Positions 35,371 through 44,284 of a stretch of 64,000 bases of DNA are shown piece after piece. The notes under the pieces are model-generated. The model did not search any database and was not told where the DNA came from. It saw nothing but the letters and a program-made list of their open reading frames with translations. The DNA comes from Thiothrix winogradskyi (GTDB lineage Bacteria > Pseudomonadota > Gammaproteobacteria > Thiotrichales > Thiotrichaceae): assembly GCF_021650935.1 (NCBI RefSeq), contig NZ_CP091244.1, positions 1,550,001 through 1,614,000 of the forward strand, read 5' to 3'. Made by a program: the position numbers and the translations under genes. How positions within the stretch are numbered: the first letter of the stretch is position 1; every line of letters starts with the position of its first letter.

Positions 35371-36171
35371 ATGGATTCCAGCAAATACGTGCAGCTTGAA
35401 CACGTCGATATGGTGTTTAACACCAAGAAAGGCCCGTTTCAGGCGTTGCAAGAGGTGAATTTGAACATCGCGGCAGGCGAGTTTATTACCCTGATTGGGC
35501 ATTCTGGCTGTGGTAAATCGACCGTGCTGAATATCGTGGCGGGCTTGCTAAACCATACCAGTGGGGTAGCGTTGTGTGCTGACCGCGAAATCAAAGGGCC
35601 GGGGCCGGATAGGGCGGTGGTGTTCCAAAACCATTCGTTGTTGCCTTGGCTGACGTGCTTTGACAATGTGTACCTCGCGGTGGATCGGGTGTTTGGCGCG
35701 ACGGAAAAGAAGGCACAGCTTAAGCAGTGTACCCACGAAGCCTTGGCGATGGTGGGGCTGACTCACGCGGAACATAAGTTTCCAAACGAGATTTCCGGCG
35801 GGATGAAGCAGCGGGTGGGGATTGCACGGGCGTTGGCGATGGATCCGAAAGTGTTGCTGATGGATGAGCCATTCGGTGCGTTGGATGCTTTGACCCGTGC
35901 GCATTTGCAGGATGAGCTGATGAAAATCACTGCCGCCACTCACAAGACCGTGATTATGGTGACGCATGATGTGGATGAGGCGGTGTTGCTGTCGGATCGG
36001 ATTGTGATGATGACCAATGGGCCGTCAGCGACGGTGGGGGAAATTCTGAAAGTGGATTTGCCGCGCCCGCGCAATCGGCTGGCATTGGCGGATAACCCCA
36101 CGTACAACCATTACCGTGCCGACGTGTTGCGTTTCTTGTATGAGAAACATACACACAAAGAGGCGGCATAA
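35371..36171 (+). CDS. nrtD: Nitrate ABC transporter ATPase
   Basis: A 266-aa ATPase. Walker A is GHSGCGKST, the signature is ISGGMKQR, Walker B is VLLMDEP and the H-loop is VTHDVDE. It lacks the C-terminal substrate-binding fusion of NrtC and is therefore NrtD-like. ATG 35371 has a GAGG ribosome site and lies 7 nt after nrtB. Confidence 0.92.
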   Translation: MDSSKYVQLEHVDMVFNTKKGPFQALQEVNLNIAAGEFITLIGHSGCGKSTVLNIVAGLLNHTSGVALCADREIKGPGPDRAVVFQNHSLLPWLTCFDNVYLAVDRVFGATEKKAQLKQCTHEALAMVGLTHAEHKFPNEISGGMKQRVGIARALAMDPKVLLMDEPFGALDALTRAHLQDELMKITAATHKTVIMVTHDVDEAVLLSDRIVMMTNGPSATVGEILKVDLPRPRNRLALADNPTYNHYRADVLRFLYEKHTHKEAA

Positions 36172-36198
36172 TCCGTTTGTTTGGCAGATAATGCCGCA

Positions 36199-36510
36199 AT
36201 GGATTATCTGCTGCTGTTCACTTCGGCGTTACTCGCCGCTACCTTGATTCCCGCGCAATCGGAAGCCGTGCTCGTTGGGTTATTGCTCAACGGGCAAAGT
36301 GCGTTTTGGCTGTTGATTGCGGTGGCGACGTTGGGTAATACGCTGGGGTCGGTGATTAACTGGTGGCTGGGGCGTTATCTGGAACACTTTCAGGATAAAC
36401 GCTGGTTTCCGGTGAAAGCGGCAAGCTTGGCACAGGCGGTATGGGGCGTTGGCGTGGTTAGTGCACCGCTTGCACAGCACCTTGGGCTATCTCAGTCCGT
36501 TGGACTTTGA
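36199..36510 (+). pseudogene. Truncated YqaA/DedA-family membrane protein
   Basis: The first about 80 residues (MDYLLLFTSALLAATLIPAQSEAVLVGLLL, then LGNTLGSVINWWLGRYLEHFQDKRWFPVKAASLAQA) match YqaA-type membrane proteins. The rest of the family (a further 50-60 residues with two hydrophobic segments) is missing, and the frame continues with 26 unrelated residues. This looks like a 3' deletion rather than a simple frameshift. Confidence 0.6.
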
Positions 36511-36640
36511 AGCACAATTCCTCACAAGTTGATGTGTCCGGGTTTAAGGGGCTAGATCAAAACGTGATGCGCCCTATTCCAGTGCAAACCTCCCCACCCA
36601 CTCCCTAAATTAACGCACCCTCACACCCACTTCTTCCTCC

Positions 36641-36685
36641 AACCCCCTTCACCCCTTGCGGGGGAAGGGCTGGGGAAGGGGGGGA
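36641..36685. repeat. Dispersed GC-rich repeat upstream of nirB
   Basis: CCCCCTTCACCCCTTGCGGGGGAAGGG-type sequence, a member of the family seen at 5456 and 26180. It lies directly upstream of the nirB sigma-54 promoter. Confidence 0.6.
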
Positions 36686-36703
36686 ACACGGAGCAGCCGC
36701 CCT

Positions 36704-36719
36704 TGGCACAACCCTTGCA
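36704..36719 (+). promoter_or_regulatory. Sigma-54 promoter of nirB
   Basis: TGGCAC-N5-TTGCA with GG (36705-36706) and GC (36717-36718) 10 nt apart. It is almost identical to the nrtA promoter. Confidence 0.85.
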
Positions 36720-36742
36720 TAAATCTCCCCAAACGCTGCCCC

Positions 36743-36857
36743 CGGTCAACGGCGATCGAGGTACAGCCACCACGCACTGTTGCGTGACACACATATCACG
36801 GGTAACGAAGCCCTGAACCCTACGCCCTCTCCGGCGTAACGGTTCAGGGCTTTTTTG
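36743..36857 (+). promoter_or_regulatory. nirB leader: two ANTAR hexaloop hairpins and terminator
   Basis: Hairpin 1 is CGGTC/GATCG with loop AACGGC (36748-36753). Hairpin 2 is CACGC/GCGTG with loop ACTGTT (36776-36781). Both loops have A at 1 and G at 4, the tandem hexaloop motif bound by ANTAR antiterminators. The intrinsic terminator (AGCCCTGAACC...GGTTCAGGGCT and a T-run) spans 36809-36857, just before the ribosome site AGGAG. This is a direct target for NasT encoded at 42522-43106. Confidence 0.85.
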
Positions 36858-36875
36858 TTTTCAGGAGACGCAACA

Positions 36876-39317
36876 ATGCACAAAGAAAATTTAGTACTGA
36901 TCGGCAACGGCATGGCAGGGGTACGCACCCTCGAAGAACTGCTCAAACTTGCCCCCGACCATTACAACATCACGGTATTCGGCGAAGAGCCTTATGGCAA
37001 CTACAACCGCATCATGCTTTCGCCGGTGCTTGCCAGCGAAAAAACCATCGAGCAAATCATGCTCAACGGCGAACAGTGGTACATCGACAATGGCATCACC
37101 TTGCACAAAGGCAAAAAGGTTGAGCAAATCAACCGTGCCCGCCGCGAAGTCATCGCCACCGACGGCACGGTAGCGCATTACGACCGCTTGATTATTGCCA
37201 CCGGTTCCGTGCCATTCATGCTGCCCTTGCCCGGTGCGGATAAAGCGGGCGTGATCGGTTTCCGCGACATCAAAGACGTGGACACCATGCTCGACACCGC
37301 CAGCCAGTATAAACACGCGGTCGTCATCGGCGGCGGCTTGCTGGGGCTGGAAGCGGCGAACGGTTTAATGAAACAAGGCATGAATGTCACCGTCGTCCAC
37401 CTGCTCGACACCCTGATGGAACGCCAGCTCGACAAACCCGCTGCTGCCATGCTGCAAAAATCGCTGGCAGAGCGCGGCATGATCTTCCTGATGGAACACA
37501 GCACCGCTGAAATCATCGGTGGCGAACGTGTTACTGCTGTGCGTTTCAAAAACGGCACCGAAATTCCCGCCGATTTGGTGGTGATGGCAGTCGGCATCAA
37601 ACCCAATACCGAACTCGGCAAATCCGCAGGCTTGTATTGCGAACGCGGCATTGTGGTCAGCGACACCATGCAAACCATTACCGACCCGAAAATCTACGCG
37701 ATTGGGGAATGCGTGCAACATCGCGGGATTGCCTACGGTTTGGTTGCACCGCTGTTTGAACAAGCCAAAGTCGCCGCCAACCACCTCGCTAAACACGGCA
37801 TTGCCCGTTATGTCGGCACGGTCACGTCCACCAAACTGAAAGTCACCGGGATCGAACTGTTTTCCGCTGGCGATTTCACCGGCAATGACCAGACCGAAGA
37901 CATCGTGTTCAAAGACGCAGCGTCCGGCACGTACAAAAAGATCGTGCTGCAAGACAATCAGGTGAAGGGCGCGGTACTGTACGGCGATACCGTGGATGGC
38001 AGTTGGTATTTCCAGTTGATGAAAGACGGCACAGACGTGTCCGCCTTCCGCGACACCCTGCTATTCGGACAACATCACTTGGGTGATTCCGGGCATAACC
38101 CCGACACCCGCGTTGCCAGCTTGCCGGACAATGCCGAAATTTGCGGCTGTAACGGCGTGTGCAAAGGCGACATCGTAAAAGCGATTACCGAGAAAAAGCT
38201 GTTCACGCTGGATGAAGTCCGCGCCCATACCAAGGCATCAGCTTCGTGCGGTTCGTGTACCGGCTTGGTCGAATCCTTGCTGGCGCACACTGTTGGCGGC
38301 GACTATTCCGCCACGCCGAAAACCAAACCATTGTGCAAATGCACCGATTACACCCATGACGACATCCGCCACGGCATTATTCAGCACAGCCTGAAAACCA
38401 TGCCTGCGGTGCGCGAGCATTTCGAGTGGAAAACGCCGGATGGTTGCCCGTCGTGCCGCAATGCACTCAATTATTACCTGCTGTGCGCTTACCCCACTGA
38501 ATACGTGGACGATGCGCAATCGCGCTACATCAACGAACGCGCCCACGGCAATATCCAGAAAGACGGGTCGTATTCGGTTGTGCCGCGCATGTTTGGCGGG
38601 ATGTGTACCTCCGACCAATTACGCGCCATTGCCGACGTTGCCGACAAATACCAAGTGCCGACCATGAAAGTCACCGGCGGGCAGCGCATTGATATGTTTG
38701 GCATCAAAAAAGAACAACTGCCTGCGATGTGGAAAGATTTGAGCGCGGCGGGTTTCGTGTCGGGTCACGCTTACGGCAAGGCGATGCGTACCGTGAAAAC
38801 CTGCGTCGGCAGTGAATGGTGTCGTTTCGGCACGCAAGATTCCACTGGACTCGGCGTGAAGCTGGAAGAGCTGACGTGGGGTTCGTGGATGCCGCACAAG
38901 TTCAAGCTGGCAGTCTCCGGTTGCCCGCGCAATTGTGCAGAAGCGACCATCAAGGACATCGGCGTGGTGTGCGTGGATTCCGGCTACGAGCTGCACATCG
39001 GCGGTAACGGCGGTATCAAAGTGCGTGTCACCGACTTGCTGTGCAAAGTGGCCACTGAGGAGGAAGTGCTGGAATACACCGGTGCGTTCTGCCAGTTCTA
39101 CCGTGAAGATGCGCATTATCTGGAACGTACTGCGCCGTGGATCGAACGCGTCGGCTTGGAAAAGGTCAAAACCGCGATTTTAAGCGATGCCGCCAACCGC
39201 AAAGCCTTGTACGAGCGTTTCCTGATTTCGCAACAGCCCGCGCAAATCGACCCGTGGAAAGCCCGTGCGGACGGTGCAGAAGCCGCTGAATTCACCCCGA
39301 TCATGATCGAAGCCTAG
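36876..39317 (+). CDS. nirB: NAD(P)H nitrite reductase large subunit
   Basis: An 813-aa protein. It has FAD/NAD domains (GNGMAGVRTLEEL at the start, GGGLLGLEAANGL near 150), a BFD [2Fe-2S] site (CGCNGVCKG...CGSC near 425-465) and sulfite/nitrite reductase domains with siroheme/4Fe-4S cysteines (CVGSEWC, SGCPRNCAEA). It reduces nitrite to ammonium with six electrons. AGGAG precedes ATG 36876. It forms an operon with nirD and nasA. Confidence 0.97.
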   Translation: MHKENLVLIGNGMAGVRTLEELLKLAPDHYNITVFGEEPYGNYNRIMLSPVLASEKTIEQIMLNGEQWYIDNGITLHKGKKVEQINRARREVIATDGTVAHYDRLIIATGSVPFMLPLPGADKAGVIGFRDIKDVDTMLDTASQYKHAVVIGGGLLGLEAANGLMKQGMNVTVVHLLDTLMERQLDKPAAAMLQKSLAERGMIFLMEHSTAEIIGGERVTAVRFKNGTEIPADLVVMAVGIKPNTELGKSAGLYCERGIVVSDTMQTITDPKIYAIGECVQHRGIAYGLVAPLFEQAKVAANHLAKHGIARYVGTVTSTKLKVTGIELFSAGDFTGNDQTEDIVFKDAASGTYKKIVLQDNQVKGAVLYGDTVDGSWYFQLMKDGTDVSAFRDTLLFGQHHLGDSGHNPDTRVASLPDNAEICGCNGVCKGDIVKAITEKKLFTLDEVRAHTKASASCGSCTGLVESLLAHTVGGDYSATPKTKPLCKCTDYTHDDIRHGIIQHSLKTMPAVREHFEWKTPDGCPSCRNALNYYLLCAYPTEYVDDAQSRYINERAHGNIQKDGSYSVVPRMFGGMCTSDQLRAIADVADKYQVPTMKVTGGQRIDMFGIKKEQLPAMWKDLSAAGFVSGHAYGKAMRTVKTCVGSEWCRFGTQDSTGLGVKLEELTWGSWMPHKFKLAVSGCPRNCAEATIKDIGVVCVDSGYELHIGGNGGIKVRVTDLLCKVATEEEVLEYTGAFCQFYREDAHYLERTAPWIERVGLEKVKTAILSDAANRKALYERFLISQQPAQIDPWKARADGAEAAEFTPIMIEA

Positions 39318-39329
39318 GAGTACACAATA

Positions 39330-39638
39330 ATGAGCAAATGGATAGAAGTCGTCGAATTAAACAACATTCCGGTACTCGGCTCGCGCCTGATCAAAACCCG
39401 TGACACCGACATCGCCGTGTTTCGCGGCTCGGACGATCAGGTGTACGCAATTCGCGACGCTTGCCCGCACAAAGGTGGGCCGTTGTCGCAAGGGATTATG
39501 CACGGCTCGACCGTCACTTGCCCGCTACACAATTGGAAGATCGACCTGGGCAGCGGCAACGCGCTTGCGCCGGATCATGGGTGTGGCAATGTGTTTGCGG
39601 TGAAGGTGGAGGGGGGGAAAGTGTTTCTTCAGCTTTAA
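39330..39638 (+). CDS. nirD: Nitrite reductase small subunit
   Basis: A 102-aa Rieske-like NirD. The cluster residues look complete (CPHKGGPL and CPLHNWKIDL), although many NirD proteins lack them, so it may hold a [2Fe-2S] cluster. It lies 12 nt after nirB. Confidence 0.93.
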   Translation: MSKWIEVVELNNIPVLGSRLIKTRDTDIAVFRGSDDQVYAIRDACPHKGGPLSQGIMHGSTVTCPLHNWKIDLGSGNALAPDHGCGNVFAVKVEGGKVFLQL

Positions 39639-39641
39639 GAC

Positions 39642-39747
39642 ACCCTCCCCCCCCAGCCCCCTCTCCCAGAGGTAGAGGGGGAGCAAGATAAAGATGGCTC
39701 TCTTCTCTTAGCCCCTCTACCTCTGGGAGAGGGGTTGGGGTGAGGGT
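39642..39747. repeat. Dispersed palindromic repeat, CCCTCACCCC type
   Basis: Inverted ends ACCCTCCCCCCCCAGCCC and GGGGTTGGGGTGAGGGT, with inner CCCAGAGGTAGAGGGG arms. It fills the nirD-nasA gap and ends 16 bp before the nasA start, so it may reduce nasA expression relative to nirBD. Confidence 0.8.
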
Positions 39748-39763
39748 TCTTAAGGAATGATTT

Positions 39764-42475
39764 ATGCAAACCAAAACCACCTGCCCCTACTGCGGCGTAG
39801 GCTGCGGGGTCATCGTCGAACAAGACGCGGCTGGCGCATTTAAGGTGCGCCCCGACAAGGAACACCCCGCCAACCTCGGCAGGTTATGCTCCAAAGGCAC
39901 CGCCTTGGCGGAAACCCTAGCTCATCCGCAACGCTTGCTCTACCCCGAAATTGACGGGCAGCGCGTCACGTGGGATGTGGCAACATCCACCATCGCCAAC
40001 CGTTTCCAGCACATCATCGCGGCACACGGTGCGGATGCGGTGGCGTTCTACGTCTCCGGGCAATTGCTGACCGAAGATTATTACGTTGCCAATAAGCTGA
40101 TGAAAGGCTACTTCGGCTCGGCGAATATCGACACTAATTCGCGCTTGTGCATGTCGTCGGCAGTGGCAGCACACAAACGCGCTTTCGGTGAAGACCTCGT
40201 GTCGTGCAGCTACGAAGATTTGGAAGCGGCGGAACTCATCGTGCTGGTGGGCAGCAATGCCGCATGGTGTCACCCCGTGCTGTACCAACGCATGGTCAAA
40301 GCGAAAAAGCTCAATCCGGCGTTGCAAGTGGTGACGATTGACCCACGCCGTACCCAAACCGCCGACCTTGCCGATTTGCACTTGCGGCTTGCGCCGGGGA
40401 CGGATGCGTTCCTGTTCAACGGCTTGCTGGTGTGGCTCGCGGAAAACGGGCATACCGATGCTGCATTCGTCAATCAATCCACCAAGGGCATGGAGCAGGC
40501 GGTAGAGCTGGCGAAAACCAACGCACCCTCAGCGCAAGCCGTCGCAGCCGAATGCAATCTCGCAGTTGAAGCCGTGGAACAATTCTTCAAGCTGTTTGCC
40601 GCAACGCAACGAGTGGTCACGGTGTTTTCGCAAGGCATCAACCAATCCTCCAGCGGCGTAGACAAAGGCAATGCGCTGATCAATTGCCACCTGCTGACGG
40701 GGCGTATCGGCAAGGTCGGGGCAGGGGCGTTTTCCTTCACCGGACAACCGAATGCAATGGGCGGACGCGAAGTCGGCGGGCTTGCCAACCAGCTTGCCGC
40801 GCATCTCGACATCGACAACCCGCAGCACCGCGATTTGGTGCAACGTTTCTGGCAATCGCCGCGCATTGCGCCACAGGCTGGGCTGAAAGCGGTGGATTTG
40901 TTCCAAGCGATAGAGGCGGGCAAGGTCAAAGCGGTGTGGATTATGGGCACAAATCCGGCGGTGAGTTTGCCGGACAGTGCGCAAGTCCGTCGCGCCTTGC
41001 AGCAGTGCGAACTGGTGGTGGTATCCGATTGCGTGCGCAACACCGATACCGTGGATTTGGCGCATATCCGTTTGCCCGCGCTGACATGGGGTGAACGCGA
41101 CGGCACGGTGACGAACAGCGATCGCACGATTTCACGCCAACCGCCGTTTTTGCCTGCACCGGGCGAAGCCAAGCAGGATTGGCAAATCTTGGCTGAGGTG
41201 GCGCAGGCAATGGGCTTCGGTGCAGCGTTTGCGTATCAATCCGCCCACGAAATTTTCCGCGAACATGCCGCTTTATCCGCGTTTGAAAATCACGGCGAAC
41301 GTTGCTTTAACCTGGGCGCGTGGCAAATGCTGACGGCAGCAGATTACGACCAGTTACCGCCGACGCAATGGCCGCTGAATGCCGCAGGGCAGGGGACAAC
41401 GCGCTTGTTTGCCGATGGTAAATTTTTCACACCATCCGGCAAGGCGCAATTCATCGCCGTGCAACCGCGTTTGCCACAATCACAACGCACGCCCGAATTC
41501 CCGTTTGTGTTGAATACCGGACGGGTGCGTGATCACTGGCACACGCTGACACGCACTGGCATTTCGCCGCGTTTGTCCGCGCACGTCGCTGAGCCTTACG
41601 TGGAAATGCATCCGTGTGATGCGCGTGATCAAGGCTTGCAAGACGGCGGAATTGCGCGAATCTACACCATCACGCAATCCATCTTGGTGAAGGTAAAAAC
41701 CAGTCGTGACCAGCAGCGCGGCAGCTTGTTTGTGCCGATGCACTGGAGCGGGCAATTCAGTGGCGCGGCAGGCGTGGGGGCGTTGATTCCGGCAAGTGTT
41801 GACCCGATTTCGGGGCAGCCGGAGAGTAAGCACGCGACGGTGGCGATTGAAGCGTATCAGGTGGCTTGGCAGGGTTTTTTGATTTCGCGAAGAAAAATCC
41901 CCCTCGCTGCTCTCGAAGGAGGGCGTATGCAATACGCCCCTACGAATATTCACGGTAGGGGCGTATTGCATACGCCCTCTTACACTTACCGGACTGCCAT
42001 CAAAGTTGAAAACGCCTGGCGTTACGAACTCGCAGGCCAGCAACCCGCCGCAGATTGGGCAACCTTCGCTCGCGACCTACTATGCCAACACGCCGAGGAC
42101 GTGAACTGGACGGAATACCTCGACGTTGCCCGCCAAACCTATCGAGCCGCCCGTTTCACCGGTGATCAACTGGAAAGCTGCTTATTCATCAGCGCATCCT
42201 CAGAGCGTTTGCCGCCCCGTGATTGGTTAGTGAGTCTGTTTGCCCATGAAGCCTTGTCAGCAACAGATCGCGCCAATTTGCTGGCAGGCAAACCGGCAGT
42301 GGCAAGCGAAGACAAGGGGCGCACGGTATGCGCGTGTTTCAACGTCGGCGAAATAACCATCCGCAAGGCAATTGCAGAGCAGGGGTTAAGCAGCGTGGAA
42401 GCGCTTGGACGTTGCCTGAATGCGGGCACGAATTGCGGTTCGTGCTTGCCGGAATTGCGGGCGTTACTGGCGTAA
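39764..42475 (+). CDS. nasA: Assimilatory nitrate reductase, catalytic subunit
   Basis: A 903-aa molybdopterin enzyme that reduces nitrate to nitrite in the cytoplasm. The N-terminal [4Fe-4S] site is CPYCGVGCGV...GRLCSKG, and the Mo-bis-MGD domains follow. A C-terminal BFD-like [2Fe-2S] domain (VCACFNVGEITI...CLNAGTNCGSC) ends the protein. A palindromic repeat encodes about 30 residues (KIPLAALEGG...HTPSY) at about 709-740, between the Mo domain and the C-terminal part; the frame stays open. It follows nirBD in the same operon. Confidence 0.95.
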   Translation: MQTKTTCPYCGVGCGVIVEQDAAGAFKVRPDKEHPANLGRLCSKGTALAETLAHPQRLLYPEIDGQRVTWDVATSTIANRFQHIIAAHGADAVAFYVSGQLLTEDYYVANKLMKGYFGSANIDTNSRLCMSSAVAAHKRAFGEDLVSCSYEDLEAAELIVLVGSNAAWCHPVLYQRMVKAKKLNPALQVVTIDPRRTQTADLADLHLRLAPGTDAFLFNGLLVWLAENGHTDAAFVNQSTKGMEQAVELAKTNAPSAQAVAAECNLAVEAVEQFFKLFAATQRVVTVFSQGINQSSSGVDKGNALINCHLLTGRIGKVGAGAFSFTGQPNAMGGREVGGLANQLAAHLDIDNPQHRDLVQRFWQSPRIAPQAGLKAVDLFQAIEAGKVKAVWIMGTNPAVSLPDSAQVRRALQQCELVVVSDCVRNTDTVDLAHIRLPALTWGERDGTVTNSDRTISRQPPFLPAPGEAKQDWQILAEVAQAMGFGAAFAYQSAHEIFREHAALSAFENHGERCFNLGAWQMLTAADYDQLPPTQWPLNAAGQGTTRLFADGKFFTPSGKAQFIAVQPRLPQSQRTPEFPFVLNTGRVRDHWHTLTRTGISPRLSAHVAEPYVEMHPCDARDQGLQDGGIARIYTITQSILVKVKTSRDQQRGSLFVPMHWSGQFSGAAGVGALIPASVDPISGQPESKHATVAIEAYQVAWQGFLISRRKIPLAALEGGRMQYAPTNIHGRGVLHTPSYTYRTAIKVENAWRYELAGQQPAADWATFARDLLCQHAEDVNWTEYLDVARQTYRAARFTGDQLESCLFISASSERLPPRDWLVSLFAHEALSATDRANLLAGKPAVASEDKGRTVCACFNVGEITIRKAIAEQGLSSVEALGRCLNAGTNCGSCLPELRALLA
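41895..41979. repeat. Palindromic repeat inside nasA coding sequence
   Basis: Perfect 25-bp arms (41919-41943 and 41955-41979, starting GAGGGCGTATGCAATACG) around an 11-bp loop, preceded by AAATCCCC. It lies in frame within nasA and is translated. Confidence 0.85.
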
Positions 42476-42521
42476 TTTTTGCATCGCACTTACATTAGCT
42501 ATTGCTTATAACAAGGTTCAC

Positions 42522-43106
42522 ATGCACAAACTCATGTTGGTCGATCACGACCCCGACCGTTCCGCGAGTCTCGAAGTCGCGCTCTTCGCCGCCGGTTACG
42601 CCCACATAATCCGTGTCGGGCAAGGTGAAAACCTGCTCGCCGCCGTGCGCACTCATCAGCCCGACATCATTCTCATCGACATGCAAAGCCCGGATCGCGA
42701 CACGCTGGAATCGTTGCGCAATGTCAGTCGCGAAATGCCTAAACCCATCGTGTTTTTTGCCGAACAAAGCGATCTTGAAACCACCCGTGCTGCCATCAGT
42801 GCCGGAGTCAGTGCCTACATCGTCGATGATTTGCCGGGAAAACGCCTGAAATCGGTGCTGGAAGTGGCGATTGCCCGCTTTCAAGAACACCAAAAGCTCA
42901 AAGATGAGCTGGAAGACTACAAATCGCGCCTGCAAGACCGCAAGGATGTGGATAAAGCCAAGGGCATCCTCATGCAGCACCGCAACCTGACGGAAGAAGA
43001 GGCGTACCAACTCCTGCGCAAAATGGCGATGGATCGCAATATGAAAATTGGCGAAGCAGCCCGTAATTTCGTCGCGGCAATGGCTTTGCTGGGGGGGAAA
43101 TTCTGA
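42522..43106 (+). CDS. nasT: ANTAR antiterminator response regulator
   Basis: A 194-aa protein with an N-terminal receiver-like domain (LMLVDHDPDR, DIILIDMQSP) and a C-terminal ANTAR RNA-binding domain (VDKAKGILMQHRNLTEEEAYQLLRKMAMDRN). It binds hexaloop hairpins in nrtA and nirB leaders to let transcription pass the terminators. ATG 42522 was chosen because the upstream extension lies inside nasA. Its stop overlaps the nasS ATG, so regulator and sensor are made together. Confidence 0.95.
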   Translation: MHKLMLVDHDPDRSASLEVALFAAGYAHIIRVGQGENLLAAVRTHQPDIILIDMQSPDRDTLESLRNVSREMPKPIVFFAEQSDLETTRAAISAGVSAYIVDDLPGKRLKSVLEVAIARFQEHQKLKDELEDYKSRLQDRKDVDKAKGILMQHRNLTEEEAYQLLRKMAMDRNMKIGEAARNFVAAMALLGGKF

Positions 43107-44281
43107 TGAAACAAGATTTACGCATCGGCTTTTTGCCCCTCACCGATTGTGCCGTGCTGGTAGCAGCATTGGAGCGCGGTTTCTTTGAAAAATACGGTCT
43201 GCATGTCACCTTGCAGCGCGAAGTGTCATGGGCAAATATTCGTGACCGCGTGGCATTCGGCGAACTCGATGCCGCGCACATGCTTGCCCCCATGCCCTTG
43301 GCGGCAACGCTGGGGATTGACGGTTTGGGGATTCCCATGCAAGCCGCGTTCAGTCTTGGTCTGAATGGCAGTGCGATTACTGTCGCCAGCCCCTTGATGC
43401 AAGCCATGCGCGAACATTACCCGCAAGCATTATGCACCGCCCCTGTGCGAGCGCACGGTCTCAAGCGTCTTTTAGATGCGCAAACGCCGCGCAAATTGGT
43501 GTTCGGTTGCGTCTATCCTTTCTCGCAACACCATTATTTGTTGCAGGCATGGTTGCAGGATGGCGGTCTGGTGTTGGGTCAAGATGTGGAAATTCGCGTC
43601 ATTCCCCCGCAGCAAATGGTCGAATCCTTGGCGCAAGGTCAGATTGACGGTTATTGCGCGGGTGAGCCGTGGAATCAGCAAGCTGTCAGCCGGGGTATTG
43701 GGCAGGTTGCCGTTACCAGTTACGATTTGTGGAACAATGGCCCCGAAAAAGTGCTGGGTGTCACCCAAGCCTGGGCAGAAGCCAATCCCGAAACCCATCA
43801 AGCCTTGCTGTGTGCTTTGCTCGAAGCGGCGCACTGGCTGGATGAGCCGCATAATCGCGTGCGGATTGCCGAATTACTGACGCGCTCGGACTATTTGGAT
43901 GTACCGCTTGCCTTGATCCAGCCGCCGTTGTTGGGGCGTTACCGTTACGCGCCGGATGAACCGGAACGTTTGCTGCCTGATTTCAACGTGTTTGCGCGTT
44001 ATGCTGCCAATTTCCCTTGGCATTCGCACGGCGCATATTTTTTAGCGCAAATGCACGCCACGGGGCAATTGGCAACCTTGCCCGCCGACCCTGCGGCATT
44101 GTTGGCAACGGTGTATTGCACGCCGTTGTATCGCTTGGCGGCTGAAACCTTGAGCCTGCCTTATCCTACGGTGGATTATTTGCCATCGACGCACTGCCTC
44201 GCACCGTGGGTGTTGCGCGATGCCAGTCAGCCAATCGCGATGGGGAATAGTTACGTGGCGTTGGAGCGGTTACGGCTATAG
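43106..44281 (+). CDS. nasS: Cytosolic nitrate sensor NasS
   Basis: A 391-aa CmpA/NrtA-fold protein starting directly at LRIGFLPLTDCAVLVAALERGF with no signal peptide, which separates it from the transporter NrtA. In known systems it holds NasT inactive until nitrate binds. It overlaps nasT by 1 nt. The gene order here is nasT-nasS. The gene ends 3 nt before the convergent ggt stop. Confidence 0.92.
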   Translation: MKQDLRIGFLPLTDCAVLVAALERGFFEKYGLHVTLQREVSWANIRDRVAFGELDAAHMLAPMPLAATLGIDGLGIPMQAAFSLGLNGSAITVASPLMQAMREHYPQALCTAPVRAHGLKRLLDAQTPRKLVFGCVYPFSQHHYLLQAWLQDGGLVLGQDVEIRVIPPQQMVESLAQGQIDGYCAGEPWNQQAVSRGIGQVAVTSYDLWNNGPEKVLGVTQAWAEANPETHQALLCALLEAAHWLDEPHNRVRIAELLTRSDYLDVPLALIQPPLLGRYRYAPDEPERLLPDFNVFARYAANFPWHSHGAYFLAQMHATGQLATLPADPAALLATVYCTPLYRLAAETLSLPYPTVDYLPSTHCLAPWVLRDASQPIAMGNSYVALERLRL

Positions 44282-44284
44282 CTG

